Part shown: one piece after another, positions 41,855 through 52,067 of the stretch
How positions within the stretch are numbered: position 1 is the first letter of the stretch
Layout: each line of letters begins with the position of its first letter
Assembly: GCA_020636255.1 (NCBI GenBank)
Contig: JACJYE010000006.1
Location: 310,001 to 374,000, forward strand
Origin: Lewinellaceae bacterium
GTDB lineage: Bacteria > Bacteroidota > Bacteroidia > Chitinophagales > Saprospiraceae
DNA length: 64,000 nt
Reading direction: 5' to 3'
Position numbers and translations under genes: made by a program
The notes under the pieces: generated by a model
What the model saw: only the letters and a program-made list of their open reading frames with translations
Told to the model about the DNA's origin: nothing
The model's database searches: none

Positions 41855-42907
41855 TCATTCTTTATAGATCTTCACCTGCCGCTCTCCAGGCCTGGCGTAT
41901 CCTCTGTACATACCGGGCGTATTAAAGGGCATGGCGATATTGCCCTTCCTGTCGAGCGCGATCAGCCCGCCGCTGCCACCTGCCTGCCGGAGCTTTTTAT
42001 CGATGATGTAACGGGCAGCCGCTTCTACCCCCAACCCTTTGTATTCCATCAGAGCACCTACATCATAGGCTACGGCATACCGGATGAAATACTCGCCATG
42101 GCCGGTGCAGGATACGCCACAGGTGGCGTTATTGGCGTAAGTGCCGGCGCCGATCAGCGGCGAGTCGCCAATACGGTTGTAGCGCTTGTTCGTCATGCCT
42201 CCCGTTGACGTGCCGGCTGCGATATTGCCCTGGCTATCCAGCGCCACACAACCGACCGTACCGTATTTGTTGTCAGGCCCGGAAGAGCGGGCGCCACTTT
42301 GTTTATTTTCTTCAGACAGTGCGCGCTGCAGAGCATCCCACCGCGCCTGTGTGAAGTAGTAATCCGGTGGCACGGTATCCAGGCCCTGCTCCCGTGCGAA
42401 GACATCGGCCCCTCTGCCCGTCAGCATCACGTGTTCCGATTTTTCCATAACGGCCCTGGCTGCTCGTATCGGGTTCTTTACGGTCGTAACGCCACCGACA
42501 GCGCCGGCATTCCGCGTAGCGCCGTCCATGAAGGAGGCATCCAGTTCGTTTTTCCCGTCATGGGTGAACACAGCGCCCTTGCCTGCATTGAACAACGGTG
42601 AGTCTTCCAGCGACATGATGGCACGTTCTACTGCATCCATGCTGCTGCCACCTGCCTTGAGGACGGATTCCCCGATGTCGAGAGCGGCGTTAAGGGCCGC
42701 TGTCACCTCCGCTTCCTTCTCAGGGCTCATATCCTCGCGGAGGATAGTACCCGCCCCTCCGTGGATCACGATCGCGTATTTTGCGGGATTATCCATTTCT
42801 TCTGGCTTTGCGCTCTCACTACTACCGGCTTGCTGGCAAGCTACGGCAGATACCAGGGAGCACAGGATCAAAAGGCTACGAATAGCCCGGCGCCGTCTTT
42901 GTCTCAT
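41855..42907 (-). CDS. Isoaspartyl peptidase/L-asparaginase (Ntn-hydrolase) lipoprotein
   Basis: 350 residues from the ATG at 42907, where a lipoprotein signal (RRAIRSLLILCSLVSAVAC) begins; longer starts at 42949 and 43075 are less likely. The alpha chain starts AIVIHGGAGT. The autocleavage site is KYGTVGCVALD with nucleophile T217, followed by GTSTGGM and GAGTYANNATCGVSCTGHGE. Family members self-cleave before the Thr and hydrolyse isoaspartyl dipeptides or asparagine. Lipid anchoring implies a periplasmic or surface location. It lies 47 bp downstream of the SprB adhesin gene. Confidence 0.92.
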   Translation of the reverse strand: MRQRRRRAIRSLLILCSLVSAVACQQAGSSESAKPEEMDNPAKYAIVIHGGAGTILREDMSPEKEAEVTAALNAALDIGESVLKAGGSSMDAVERAIMSLEDSPLFNAGKGAVFTHDGKNELDASFMDGATRNAGAVGGVTTVKNPIRAARAVMEKSEHVMLTGRGADVFAREQGLDTVPPDYYFTQARWDALQRALSEENKQSGARSSGPDNKYGTVGCVALDSQGNIAAGTSTGGMTNKRYNRIGDSPLIGAGTYANNATCGVSCTGHGEYFIRYAVAYDVGALMEYKGLGVEAAARYIIDKKLRQAGGSGGLIALDRKGNIAMPFNTPGMYRGYARPGERQVKIYKE

Positions 42908-42954
42908 AGCCACCGCTTTTATAACATTATCAAAACCCCTGAACGCCATCACCA

Positions 42955-45900
42955 CTATCGGATCAGCGTTGTCTGGCCAGTGAATTCTTCTCTGCTGTGG
43001 TCGGGAAATTCTACGCCCACATGCCAGATGTAAAGCCCTGCCTGGGCCGGAGCCTCCCGGAAATTGCCGTCCCATCCCATTGCAGGGTCGTTGGGCATAA
43101 AATCCGAAATTTCGAACAACAGTTCACCCCAACGGTCATAAACGCGGAAAAAGCTTATCGTCATCTCCACATCGCTCCGGGCATGGACCAGCAACAGGTC
43201 GTTATGGTTATCGCCATTGGGGGTAAAACCCGTAGGCACGAAGATGGGCCTGTCCTTTTTGGGGTAAACGGTGACCAGTGACGTACCGGTACAACCATCT
43301 TCATCCGTCACGACGAGCCGCACGGTAACCTGGTATTCCGGGCGCACTTCCGGGCTGAAGCAGTAAAAACAGCTCAACAGGCTGCTATCCTGTGGGAACC
43401 ACTCATAAGACAACGCGCCGATACCACCCTGGATCTCGGGCTCCAGCACCAGCGATTTGCCGTAATCGGCGGCACGTGTATCGCCCAGGTCAACGTTTAT
43501 AGGCTCCGGTTCGCCTACCCAAACCTCATCGGTAAGGAAGGTACAACCATTGGCGTCCTGGATCAATACCCGATAGTTGCCGGGCTCCAATCGAATGAAG
43601 GTGCTGCTGCCGGAGAAGAACTGCCCGTCCAGCGAATAGCGATACGAAGGTGTGCCTCCGTTGGCGCCGATTTCCAGCCGCCCGTCATTGGCGCCGTAAC
43701 AACTTAGCCGGTATGCCTGTACGCCCGCACTGAGCGGCGCGCCAGGCTGCGGGATATCCACCTCCTCGGCCACGACGCAACCGGCGCCATCGGTAATGCT
43801 TAAGGTATAGGCGCCTGCTACAACACCCAGCAGTGATGCTGTGGAAGCGCCATTTGACCAGGCATAGCTGTAGGGCTGTACCCCACCGCTGACCAAAACA
43901 TCGGCCGAGCCGGTGTTCGCACCGTAACATTCCACTTCGCCTATCTCTACGTTTACGGCTATAGGGCTGGCCTCGGTTACGCTGCTGGTGGCCGAAGCTA
44001 TGCAGTTATTATTGTCGGTAACGGTAACCGTATAGGTTCCGACGGCAAGGCTATCGGCCAGCGTGCCGGTAGCGCCATTGCTCCACAGGATGCTGTAAGG
44101 AGCAATGCCGCCGCGAACCGACAGGGAAAGGCTGCCATCTGCACCACCGGAGCAGGCGACCATCTGCATTTCCGTATCCAGGACGAGCGCATCGGGCTGC
44201 CCAATGAATATGGACGCCATAGCCGTACAGCCGATCTCATCTGTTACGGTAACTATATAATTGCCGGAAGGGATATTGCCGATCTGCGAAGCATTGGGCT
44301 GCCCAGGGCCCCAGTTATAGGTATAGGCCCCAAACCCGCCATTTGCCACAACGGCCGCCCGGCCATCGGAGCCGCCGTTACAGCTCACTCCCGACCCACT
44401 GATCGATAGTTCAATAGAGGGTATGCCGTCCACGGTGGCGGTATCCGTGATCGTACAGCCGTTCGCATCCGTCACCGTGACGTAATATTCTCCGAGCGTG
44501 AGTGAATTGGCCGTGGCCGTACCCGCGCCGCTACTCCAGAGGTAGGTATAATTTGGCGTCCCGCCTTGCACATTGATCGTTGCCGTCCCATCAGGGGTAG
44601 GATTACAGCTTGCAGCTTCCGAAGAAGTCGTAGCGCTGAGCGCTTCCGGCTCGCCAAGCTCTGTTCCACCTTCCACTGTACAGCCGTTGGCATCGGTTAC
44701 GGTCACGCCGTGGATGCCTGCCAGGAATCCCGAGGCTACCGGCCCTGTCTGGCCGCCGCTCCAGCTAAAGGTATAGCCTCCGACACCACCTCCTGGCAAG
44801 GCTGTAATAGACCCATCGGCGTCACCATTACAGGCCGGCTCAGCTCCCTGTAGTACGACTACCAACTCAGCGGGAGCCTCAACCTCAATGCTGCCTTCCG
44901 CTTCGCAGCCATTGCCGTCTATGATCAGCACGCTGGCGATTCCGGCGCCAAGCCCTATTGCGGTGGGCGTCATCTGCCCGTCGCCCCATTGGTAAGTATA
45001 ACTTCCCGTTCCACCTTCTACGGCCACGCTGGCCTGCCCATCCATACCCTCAAAGCAGCTGACAGGCATAGATGCAAACTCCAGGGTAAGAGCCTGTGGG
45101 CTGGCGACCTCAAAATTGAGAACGGCCTGACAACCGTTGTTATCCGTAACGGACACCTGATAGGCGCCGGCGCCAAGTGTTTCGCGCATACCCGGGCCGG
45201 AGCCGATATCGCTCCAGTTGAAGGTATAGGACGGAATGCCGCCGGTAGCCTCCAGGCTGACGGTACCGTCCTCTACGCCGTCACAACTGGCATCCTGCAC
45301 TGAAGCGCTCAGGGCCAGGCTGTCGGGCTGTGTGATGGCAAAAGGCCCTTCGAGCGAGCAGTCATTGGCATCCGACAGTTGTAGCACGTATTGCCCTGCC
45401 GGTAGCCCGCTTGCATTGGGGCCGGTAGCCAGGGTGTCTGTGCCTTCAAACACCCAAGAGTATTGGTAGCTGCCCGTACCGCCACTGGCCATGGCCACGG
45501 CCGTGCCGGTAGCCGTGCCGTAGCAGTCCACATCCGTGGTGCTCGTTTGCACCTGCAGTGCTTCCGGTTCTAAGATCTCAAAGGCTGCCAAAGCCTGGCA
45601 ACCATTGGCGTCGGATACCGTCACTTCATACTGCCCAACGGCCAGCCCAACGGCGATATTGGGCGAAGCGCCAGTCGCCACGCCCGGGCCGAAATCATAT
45701 ACGTAGTTTCCGGCGCCACCACTGGCAGACACTGATGCGCTGCCATCGGCAGCCCCGTTACAAAGCGCCGGATCGGCCGTCAGCGCCAGGGTGATGGAAT
45801 CCGGCTGCGGCACTTCTATCTCGTAGGTAAAGGAACAATTGTTGGCATCGGAAACATCAACGGTGTACAGGCCAGCTGCCAGGCCGGTAGCGATGGAGTC

Positions 45901-48402
45901 TACCTGCCCGCCATTCCAATCGAAAGAGAAAGGCCCGATACCGCCATTGATGGCCAGGGTTGCCGTGCCGTCCGACAAGCCGTTACAACTTACCGGTGCT
46001 ACTACTTCGGCAGCTTCCAGGGAATCCGGCTGGCCGACCACGATCTGCAGGATGCCCGGGCAGCCGGTATCATCCAGTGCCTGAGCCTCGTAAGTGCCTG
46101 CCGCCAGGCCCGTAAAACTACCATCGACGCTTACCAGGCCATTCAGTGAATAGCTGTAGGGCGCCACCCCTCCGATAGCGGAAATGGTGAGCGCACCGTC
46201 GCTGCTGCCGTAACAGCTGGCATCGGCCACAGCATTAAGCGTGACCAAGGGCGGCGTGCAATCGGGTGTAGCACAGTCGACTGAAGCTTCGAAGCCGGGG
46301 CAAAAGCCTACGGCCCGCACCTGGACGTTGACGCTCGTCGACAAAGGCAGCCCACCCACGGTATGCTGGTTGGCCCCGTTCGCGGGTACCCAGCCGGTAT
46401 TATCTACATTGACCTCATAATCTGTAGCGCCGGCCACCGGCGGCCAGGCCACTGTGATGCTATTGTCGGTCACTATGGCGCAGCTGAGCTGCGGTGCTTC
46501 CAGGCGCTGCAGCACTTCTATCGTAACCGTATCATAAGTGCTGCACCCATAGGAATCGGTGGCCGTCATGATATAAGTCGTCGTCGTATCCGGGAAGGCC
46601 TGCGGATCAGGGCAGTCGGTACAGCTCAGGCCCTGGGTGGGCAGCCAGCTATAACTGATCTCATAAATAGGGTTGAAAGTTATGGACCAGCGGTTGAGCA
46701 CACCGATGTCAGGGGCGAACTTGTCATAAAGGGACAGGCGCCAGGTGCCGTTGGTAAGCTTGTCATTGCCGTACAGGTCCTCCCAGAACCCTTCCGGAGC
46801 CCATTCGCCCGTAAACGGCTGGTTGCCAATAGTAGCGGTATTGATGTTCGTGGTAGCTTCCGGCGTAAAACAGGTACCTATAAAATCGTCGCCGGGGTTG
46901 CCGATGTCGGTGACCAGTTCCATAAACTGCCCACCGGGAGAAATGAGGTACATTCTCAGGTCATCGACCCAGTTGTGCTGCAGGTCTTCGATACAGACAG
47001 ACTGGATCACCCCGGGCGCCAGGTAAGGCGGTAACACGCCAAAGGCCTGAATATTTGAATAGAGGGTAACCCCCGATGGAAAAATGGTGAGCGTATCGTC
47101 ATTATAAAAAGTGAGCGGCTCCGGCAGCGGCACGTCAAGTGTCCCGTCGAGCTGCACCGTGTCGCCCTGGCATATAGAATGATCTGCCCCCAGGTCGGCA
47201 GGCACCAGCGGGTTATCTTTAATGCTGACCACGATCGTATCGCGGTTACAGGGGTCGCGCTGAACATCGATGAGTATCGTCTCTGTCCCTTCTATCATAT
47301 CATCCTCAAAGGCGATGATCGGGACGCTGACCAGGCTGTCACCGGCCGGGATGAACAGATCAGGTGGAATAAAGGCATAATCGACGCCGTTCACCGCAGT
47401 GCCCAGGATATTGTAATCGATCGGGTAATCGGATTCCACCCGTGTTGGAAGGGAGAAGGTCAGTATACCTTCGGCGCAACCTTCCGCTACGGAACCGTCG
47501 AGGCTTACCGTTGTGGCTTCGACATTGAGCGAGCCCGTGCCGAAGCTTTTGGCCTCCAGGAATACGCCGGAGTCCCAGCCCGAATCCGAAACGTCACAGA
47601 TCACCAGTTTTATCGTATAAGTACTACAGGGCATCACCACCGCTTCGGCCGTAAACACATCCGTGAAGCCATCGTATACCGGTTGGTTGGGCTGGCCGTT
47701 ATTGCTGTTGTAGTACTGGGAATAGGCCAGCGAGCCCGCAGGCGGCGTACAGTTTGTGAGGTTGCCGCCGGCCGAGCCGACGACACCGGGGTTGACGTTG
47801 TTGATCGTCACCGGCAAGTTGGTGCCTGGCACACGGGCTATATTGGCGGCGTTATTGGTATAAGGCCCGTTGATGCCGGGGCCGCTGATGAAGAAGCCGA
47901 AGATGTCGTTATAGGCCGTGCAGGCATACTCCGGGTATTCTTCCGAGGCAAAAACATAGCGGAAACGCAGGGTATCGGAAATCGGGACGAAAGTAATGAT
48001 ATACTTCACCATATCGTTGGTCGCATTACCTCCGGCGATCTGCGCCATATCAGGGTCGAAGGAAGCCCCAAAGGTCGTACTGCTCGACTGCTGCGAACCG
48101 ATGCCGTCGACGCCGATAACACCAGCGGAGGAAACAGCATTGCCTGTAGACATGACTATGCCTCTGCCGATGCCGACCTCATCATCGCCGTTCTTGAAAA
48201 AACCCACTGCAGCAGGCGCCCCCTGGTACTGCACATTCAGAACCTCTACCCCTTCACCCAGGAAAACGTTGGTGATCAGGTTCTCCGGCGTAATAGGCGC
48301 CGAATTGGAAACCTCAAGCGGCTGGGCAACCAACTGGCTACCGACGGCTGAAAGCACAAGCAACAAAAGGAGATGGAAAACTGTTGTACAATTCATCTTC
48401 AT
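42955..48402 (-). CDS. Giant surface protein: choice-of-anchor L, P-domain, 12 SprB repeats, gliding-type C-terminus
   Basis: 1815 residues. After a signal peptide (about 26 residues) comes a choice-of-anchor L domain (about 30-290, ITFVPISDTLRFRYVFASEEYPEY). A Calx-beta-like segment near 300-400 and a P-type proprotein-convertase beta domain near 430-580 follow, then a fibronectin-like segment. Twelve SprB repeats of 75-80 residues then occur, each with a [SD]CxGxxDGxxxxxxxGGxxxYxYxW core. The last 85 residues are a gliding-motility C-terminal domain (FVPTGFTPNGDNHNDLL ... RWGELLFE ... FTGQTTLIR), the type B T9SS signal. It should be exported by T9SS as a surface adhesin, perhaps used in gliding. 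Confidence 0.93.
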   Translation of the reverse strand: MKMNCTTVFHLLLLLVLSAVGSQLVAQPLEVSNSAPITPENLITNVFLGEGVEVLNVQYQGAPAAVGFFKNGDDEVGIGRGIVMSTGNAVSSAGVIGVDGIGSQQSSSTTFGASFDPDMAQIAGGNATNDMVKYIITFVPISDTLRFRYVFASEEYPEYACTAYNDIFGFFISGPGINGPYTNNAANIARVPGTNLPVTINNVNPGVVGSAGGNLTNCTPPAGSLAYSQYYNSNNGQPNQPVYDGFTDVFTAEAVVMPCSTYTIKLVICDVSDSGWDSGVFLEAKSFGTGSLNVEATTVSLDGSVAEGCAEGILTFSLPTRVESDYPIDYNILGTAVNGVDYAFIPPDLFIPAGDSLVSVPIIAFEDDMIEGTETILIDVQRDPCNRDTIVVSIKDNPLVPADLGADHSICQGDTVQLDGTLDVPLPEPLTFYNDDTLTIFPSGVTLYSNIQAFGVLPPYLAPGVIQSVCIEDLQHNWVDDLRMYLISPGGQFMELVTDIGNPGDDFIGTCFTPEATTNINTATIGNQPFTGEWAPEGFWEDLYGNDKLTNGTWRLSLYDKFAPDIGVLNRWSITFNPIYEISYSWLPTQGLSCTDCPDPQAFPDTTTTYIMTATDSYGCSTYDTVTIEVLQRLEAPQLSCAIVTDNSITVAWPPVAGATDYEVNVDNTGWVPANGANQHTVGGLPLSTSVNVQVRAVGFCPGFEASVDCATPDCTPPLVTLNAVADASCYGSSDGALTISAIGGVAPYSYSLNGLVSVDGSFTGLAAGTYEAQALDDTGCPGILQIVVGQPDSLEAAEVVAPVSCNGLSDGTATLAINGGIGPFSFDWNGGQVDSIATGLAAGLYTVDVSDANNCSFTYEIEVPQPDSITLALTADPALCNGAADGSASVSASGGAGNYVYDFGPGVATGASPNIAVGLAVGQYEVTVSDANGCQALAAFEILEPEALQVQTSTTDVDCYGTATGTAVAMASGGTGSYQYSWVFEGTDTLATGPNASGLPAGQYVLQLSDANDCSLEGPFAITQPDSLALSASVQDASCDGVEDGTVSLEATGGIPSYTFNWSDIGSGPGMRETLGAGAYQVSVTDNNGCQAVLNFEVASPQALTLEFASMPVSCFEGMDGQASVAVEGGTGSYTYQWGDGQMTPTAIGLGAGIASVLIIDGNGCEAEGSIEVEAPAELVVVLQGAEPACNGDADGSITALPGGGVGGYTFSWSGGQTGPVASGFLAGIHGVTVTDANGCTVEGGTELGEPEALSATTSSEAASCNPTPDGTATINVQGGTPNYTYLWSSGAGTATANSLTLGEYYVTVTDANGCTITDTATVDGIPSIELSISGSGVSCNGGSDGRAAVVANGGFGAYTYNWGPGQPNASQIGNIPSGNYIVTVTDEIGCTAMASIFIGQPDALVLDTEMQMVACSGGADGSLSLSVRGGIAPYSILWSNGATGTLADSLAVGTYTVTVTDNNNCIASATSSVTEASPIAVNVEIGEVECYGANTGSADVLVSGGVQPYSYAWSNGASTASLLGVVAGAYTLSITDGAGCVVAEEVDIPQPGAPLSAGVQAYRLSCYGANDGRLEIGANGGTPSYRYSLDGQFFSGSSTFIRLEPGNYRVLIQDANGCTFLTDEVWVGEPEPINVDLGDTRAADYGKSLVLEPEIQGGIGALSYEWFPQDSSLLSCFYCFSPEVRPEYQVTVRLVVTDEDGCTGTSLVTVYPKKDRPIFVPTGFTPNGDNHNDLLLVHARSDVEMTISFFRVYDRWGELLFEISDFMPNDPAMGWDGNFREAPAQAGLYIWHVGVEFPDHSREEFTGQTTLIR

Positions 48403-48526
48403 GGAAAATGGATGTTTATCAGGGTTCGGCTCCGTCAGCCAAGCCTCGTGGGTTTAGTAAAACGGGCGCTGCACCAATTAGCAGGGGGTATGGCCGGAGG
48501 TAAAGATAATCGAACTCCGGCGGATA

Positions 48527-48534
48527 CAAATATA
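48527..48534 (-). promoter_or_regulatory. -7 promoter box for the SprB-type gene
   Basis: On the minus strand the sequence is TATATTTG, an exact TAnnTTTG, 124 bp before the ATG at 48402. A weak TTCG-like element lies nearby rather than a full TTTG. Confidence 0.4.
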
Positions 48535-48623
48535 AGGCTTTGTCGAAAAAAGCCTATCCCGCCCTTTTTCCATCAAAATAATGGTTTAATCTAAAAAAAA
48601 CGCCCGTTCCTCTTTTGTGGAAT

Positions 48624-48631
48624 TATTTTTG
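48624..48631 (+). promoter_or_regulatory. -7 promoter box for sppA
   Basis: TATTTTTG matches TAnnTTTG and lies 33 bp before the ATG at 48665. No well-spaced TTTG is found. Confidence 0.4.
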
Positions 48632-48664
48632 ACAGTTGCTTCACCTAACAAAGAAACACGCAGG

Positions 48665-50437
48665 ATGGGACAATTCTTCAAATTTCTATTCGCTTCTTGC
48701 CTGGGCATTTTCCTCGCATTTTTCCTGTTGGCCGCCATCGGTGGGCTGGTAATTATGGGCATCGCCAAACAAGCCGAAAAACCCCAAGCGGTACAGCCCA
48801 ACACGGTTTTGCACCTCACCTTCGACAATACCGTACCCGAACAGACCAACAACCTGGAACTCGACCCGTTTAACTTCAAGCAGAAAAAGGTACTGGGCCT
48901 TAAAGAGGCCATCAGGACCATCAGCGAGGCCAAGGAAGACGACAACATCAAAGGCATCTTTCTGGAACCGGACGCGCTCTCTGTCGGTGGCCTGGCCACT
49001 GCCGACGTCCTGCGCCAGGCCCTTCTCGACTTCAAATCGAACGGCAAGTTTATCGTCGCCTATTCAAAATCCTATACCCAGGGCGGCTTCTACCTGGCAA
49101 GCGCGGCCGATGAGCTCACCTGTTACCCCATCGGCGTGATCGACTTCAGGGGGTTCTCGGCACAGGTGCCCTATTTCAAAGATATGCTCGACAAAGTGGG
49201 CGTCGAGATGCAGGTCTTCTATGCAGGCAAGTTTAAGGGCGCTTCCGAACCCTACCGCCTGAACAAGATGAGCCCCGAAAACCGGATGCAGATCCGCGAA
49301 TACCTCGAAGATGTCTATCAGGAATTCCTGGCGGATATCAGCGCTTCGCGCAACATCAGCGTAGAACAACTGCGCCAGATGGCCGACGAGTACGTGGGCA
49401 TCGACCCAAAAAAGGCCGCCGAAGCAGGCCTGATCGACAAAGCGATCTACCGCGATGAAGCGCTCGGCATCCTGCGCGAACGCCTGGGGCTGGATGAAGC
49501 GGATAAGATCAATATGATCTCGCTGGAAGAATACAACCTGGGCAAACCCGAACATAAGGATTACAAAACCCGTGACAAGATCGCCGTCATCTACGCCGAA
49601 GGGGAGATCGTTGACGGCGAAGGGAAACCGGGTAATATTGGGGATGAAAAATACGTCAAGTTCATCAACTCCGCCCGTAAGGACGACAAGGTGAAAGCCA
49701 TTGTTTTGCGCGTCAACTCACCGGGTGGCAGCGTCCTGGCCTCTGAAAACATCTGGCGTGAGCTCACGCTGGCCAAAGCCGACGGCAAGCCCATCGTAGT
49801 GAGTATGGGCGATTATGCCGCATCCGGTGGTTATTATATTTCCACCATGGCCGATTCCATTTTTGCCCAACCCAATACCCTGACCGGGTCCATCGGCGTG
49901 GTTGGCGCCATCCCCAACGCCAGCAAACTGCTGGACGACAAGATCGGCATCCACTTCGACTCGGTGAAGACAGGGCCCTTCTCTACCGGCCTGACGCCCT
50001 TCTATCCACTCTCGCCGGCGGAAACACAGCTGATACAGAACCATATCAAAAAGACGTACGAGGACTTTCTCCAGAAGGTGGCGGACGGCAGGGGGATCAG
50101 CCGCGATTCCGTCAACGCTATCGGGCAGGGGCGCGTCTGGACCGGCAAGCGGGCCATAGGCATCGGGCTGGTAGACCGCATCGCGGGGCTGGACGAGGCT
50201 ATAACCGCAGCCGCCGGCCTTGCGGGTACCGATTCCTACCGGCTGACGGAGTACCCTCGGGTGAAAGACCCGCTGCAGCAGTTCCTGGAGCAATGGATAG
50301 GGGAAGAAGATACCGGCGCTCATGCCGTCCTGAAAGCTCAGCTCGGCGAATTTTACCCGTATTACAGCTTCTTGCTACAGCTGCGCGATTCCAAAGGCGT
50401 CCAGGCCCGGCTGCCGGTGTTTATCCCATTTAATTGA
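48665..50437 (+). CDS. sppA: Signal peptide peptidase SppA, 67K type
   Basis: 590 residues from the ATG at 48665 (the GTG at 48617 is unlikely). One N-terminal TM helix (FLLAAIGGLVIMG) anchors it. Two ClpP-like repeats follow. The first carries the general-base Lys (K135, AYSKSYTQGGFYLASAADE). The second carries the nucleophile Ser (S387, MGDYAASGGYYIST), preceded by VLRVNSPGGSVLAS. Both catalytic residues are intact. It degrades cleaved signal peptides in the inner membrane. The length is as expected for the double-repeat form. Confidence 0.94.
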   Translation: MGQFFKFLFASCLGIFLAFFLLAAIGGLVIMGIAKQAEKPQAVQPNTVLHLTFDNTVPEQTNNLELDPFNFKQKKVLGLKEAIRTISEAKEDDNIKGIFLEPDALSVGGLATADVLRQALLDFKSNGKFIVAYSKSYTQGGFYLASAADELTCYPIGVIDFRGFSAQVPYFKDMLDKVGVEMQVFYAGKFKGASEPYRLNKMSPENRMQIREYLEDVYQEFLADISASRNISVEQLRQMADEYVGIDPKKAAEAGLIDKAIYRDEALGILRERLGLDEADKINMISLEEYNLGKPEHKDYKTRDKIAVIYAEGEIVDGEGKPGNIGDEKYVKFINSARKDDKVKAIVLRVNSPGGSVLASENIWRELTLAKADGKPIVVSMGDYAASGGYYISTMADSIFAQPNTLTGSIGVVGAIPNASKLLDDKIGIHFDSVKTGPFSTGLTPFYPLSPAETQLIQNHIKKTYEDFLQKVADGRGISRDSVNAIGQGRVWTGKRAIGIGLVDRIAGLDEAITAAAGLAGTDSYRLTEYPRVKDPLQQFLEQWIGEEDTGAHAVLKAQLGEFYPYYSFLLQLRDSKGVQARLPVFIPFN

Positions 50438-50503
50438 TGGGGTAATGCCGTTGAGTTTTCCTAAATTGGGGCGAGCAATACGCTACACCAAAACAGGAAA
50501 ACC

Positions 50504-51271
50504 ATGCAACCGAACACACCTCTGCCCCGCAGGTCGTTTCTGAAACGGGCGGCCCTGGCTCCAGCACTGATGGCCGCCCTGCCGCAGCTCGTCGCCGCAG
50601 CCAACAAACCCGAAACCCGCCCGCAGCTACCGCCCGAAGAGGCCACGATCCTCTTTCAGGGAGACTCCATCACCGATGCCGGGCGCGACAAGGGGCGCTA
50701 CTACCCTAACGATGCCTCCGGTATGGGCCTAGGGTATGTACACCACATCACCACCCACCTGCTGGGCCGATACCCGGAACGCCACTACCGCTTCTACAAC
50801 CGCGGCATCAGCGGCAATAAAGTGTTCCAACTGGCAGACAGGTGGGCCGACGACTGCCTGCAGCTCCGGCCGGATACGCTGAGCATCCTCATCGGAGTGA
50901 ACGACTACTGGCACACTCTTTCCCATAGCTATAAGGGCACTGCTGAAGTGTACGAAAACGACTACCGGGCCCTGCTGAAAACCACCAAAGAAAGCCTGCC
51001 GGAGGTGCGCCTGATCATCGCTGAACCCTTTTACGTGGAAGGGGGCAGCGCGATCGATGGCCGCTGGGCCGAAGGCCTGCTGCCCTACCGCAAGGCAGCC
51101 CGCCAGATCGCTGCCGATTTCGGGGCCGTTTTCATCCCTCTGCACAGCATTTTCGAAAAAGCGCTCGAACAGGCGCCCGCCAGTTATTGGTGCCCGGATG
51201 GCGTACACCCGTCACTCGCCGGCTCCTACCTGATGGCCGCCGCATGGCTGGAGGCGCTCGGCGTGAAATAG
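50504..51271 (+). CDS. SGNH/GDSL hydrolase with Tat-like signal
   Basis: 255 residues. The N-terminus MQPNTPLPRRSFLKRAALAP has a twin-arginine motif (RRSFLK), so folded export by Tat is likely. Block I is ILFQGDSITDAG with nucleophile S55. The Gly block is FYNRGISGNKVFQLADRW, the Asn block LIGVNDYW, and the Asp-His pair is CPDGVHPSLAGS. All four SGNH blocks are complete. It is probably a carbohydrate esterase or lipase-like enzyme; its substrate is unknown. Confidence 0.9.
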   Translation: MQPNTPLPRRSFLKRAALAPALMAALPQLVAAANKPETRPQLPPEEATILFQGDSITDAGRDKGRYYPNDASGMGLGYVHHITTHLLGRYPERHYRFYNRGISGNKVFQLADRWADDCLQLRPDTLSILIGVNDYWHTLSHSYKGTAEVYENDYRALLKTTKESLPEVRLIIAEPFYVEGGSAIDGRWAEGLLPYRKAARQIAADFGAVFIPLHSIFEKALEQAPASYWCPDGVHPSLAGSYLMAAAWLEALGVK

Positions 51272-51376
51272 GAGTACGAACGTAAAATACTCCTCAAATT
51301 GTACGGCGTATAACCCACCAAAAAAGGCAGAGATTTCTATCTTCAGGCCTATATTGGGTAATCAAAAAGCAAAACA

Positions 51377-52057
51377 ATGAAACTGACCTATTACGGCCAT
51401 TCCTGCTTCGGTGCAGAAATGAAAGGTAAACATATCCTGTTCGACCCCTTTATCAGCCCCAATGAGTTGGCCAAAGACATCAATATAGACGAGATCAGGG
51501 CCGATTACCTGCTGGTGTCTCATGGACATGGCGACCACGTGGCGGATGCGGTGAGCATCGGCAGCAAAAACAACTCCAGGGCCATCTCCAATTTCGAGAT
51601 CGTCAGCTGGTTCGAGCAGAAAGGGGTGCACGGGCACCCGATGAACCATGGAGGCAAGGTGAAGTTTGATTTCGGGGTTGTAAAATATGTCAATGCCGTA
51701 CATTCCAGTGTTCTTCCGGACGGGACGTATGGAGGTAACCCGGGCGGTTTCGTCATTTGGAACGACGAGGTTTGCTTTTATTTCTCCGGTGATACGGCCC
51801 TGACGATGGACCTGAAGCTCATCCCGATGACCTGCCCTGCGCTGGATTTCGCCATCCTGCCCATTGGTGATAATTTCACCATGGGCTATGACGATGCTAT
51901 TATGGCCTGCGACTTTATAGGCTGCGACAAAGTCATTGGTTGTCACTACGATACGTTCGGCTATATCAAAATCGACCAGGCCCGGGCCAAAAAGGCTTTT
52001 GAAGATAAGGGAAAAGAGTTAATTTTGTTGCCGATCGGTGAAAGCCTCGATCTCTAA
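51377..52057 (+). CDS. Metal-dependent hydrolase, metallo-beta-lactamase fold (UPF0173)
   Basis: 226 residues. The start MKLTYYGHSCFGAEMKGKHI and the motif LVSHGHGDHVADAV (HxHxDH) define the UPF0173/UlaG-like group. Further ligands are seen in HPMNHGGKVKFDFG, CFYFSGDTALTMD and a late GCHYDTF. No signal peptide is present, so it is cytosolic. The parA start codon lies 10 bp after its stop codon. In many Bacteroidota such a hydrolase precedes parAB. Confidence 0.92.
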   Translation: MKLTYYGHSCFGAEMKGKHILFDPFISPNELAKDINIDEIRADYLLVSHGHGDHVADAVSIGSKNNSRAISNFEIVSWFEQKGVHGHPMNHGGKVKFDFGVVKYVNAVHSSVLPDGTYGGNPGGFVIWNDEVCFYFSGDTALTMDLKLIPMTCPALDFAILPIGDNFTMGYDDAIMACDFIGCDKVIGCHYDTFGYIKIDQARAKKAFEDKGKELILLPIGESLDL

Positions 52058-52067
52058 ATTAACTGCC

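Noticed and set aside
47179..48351. 390-codon open frame antisense to the SprB protein
   Set aside because: It runs opposite a protein with clear choice-of-anchor and P-domain segments and has no motif or start context of its own.
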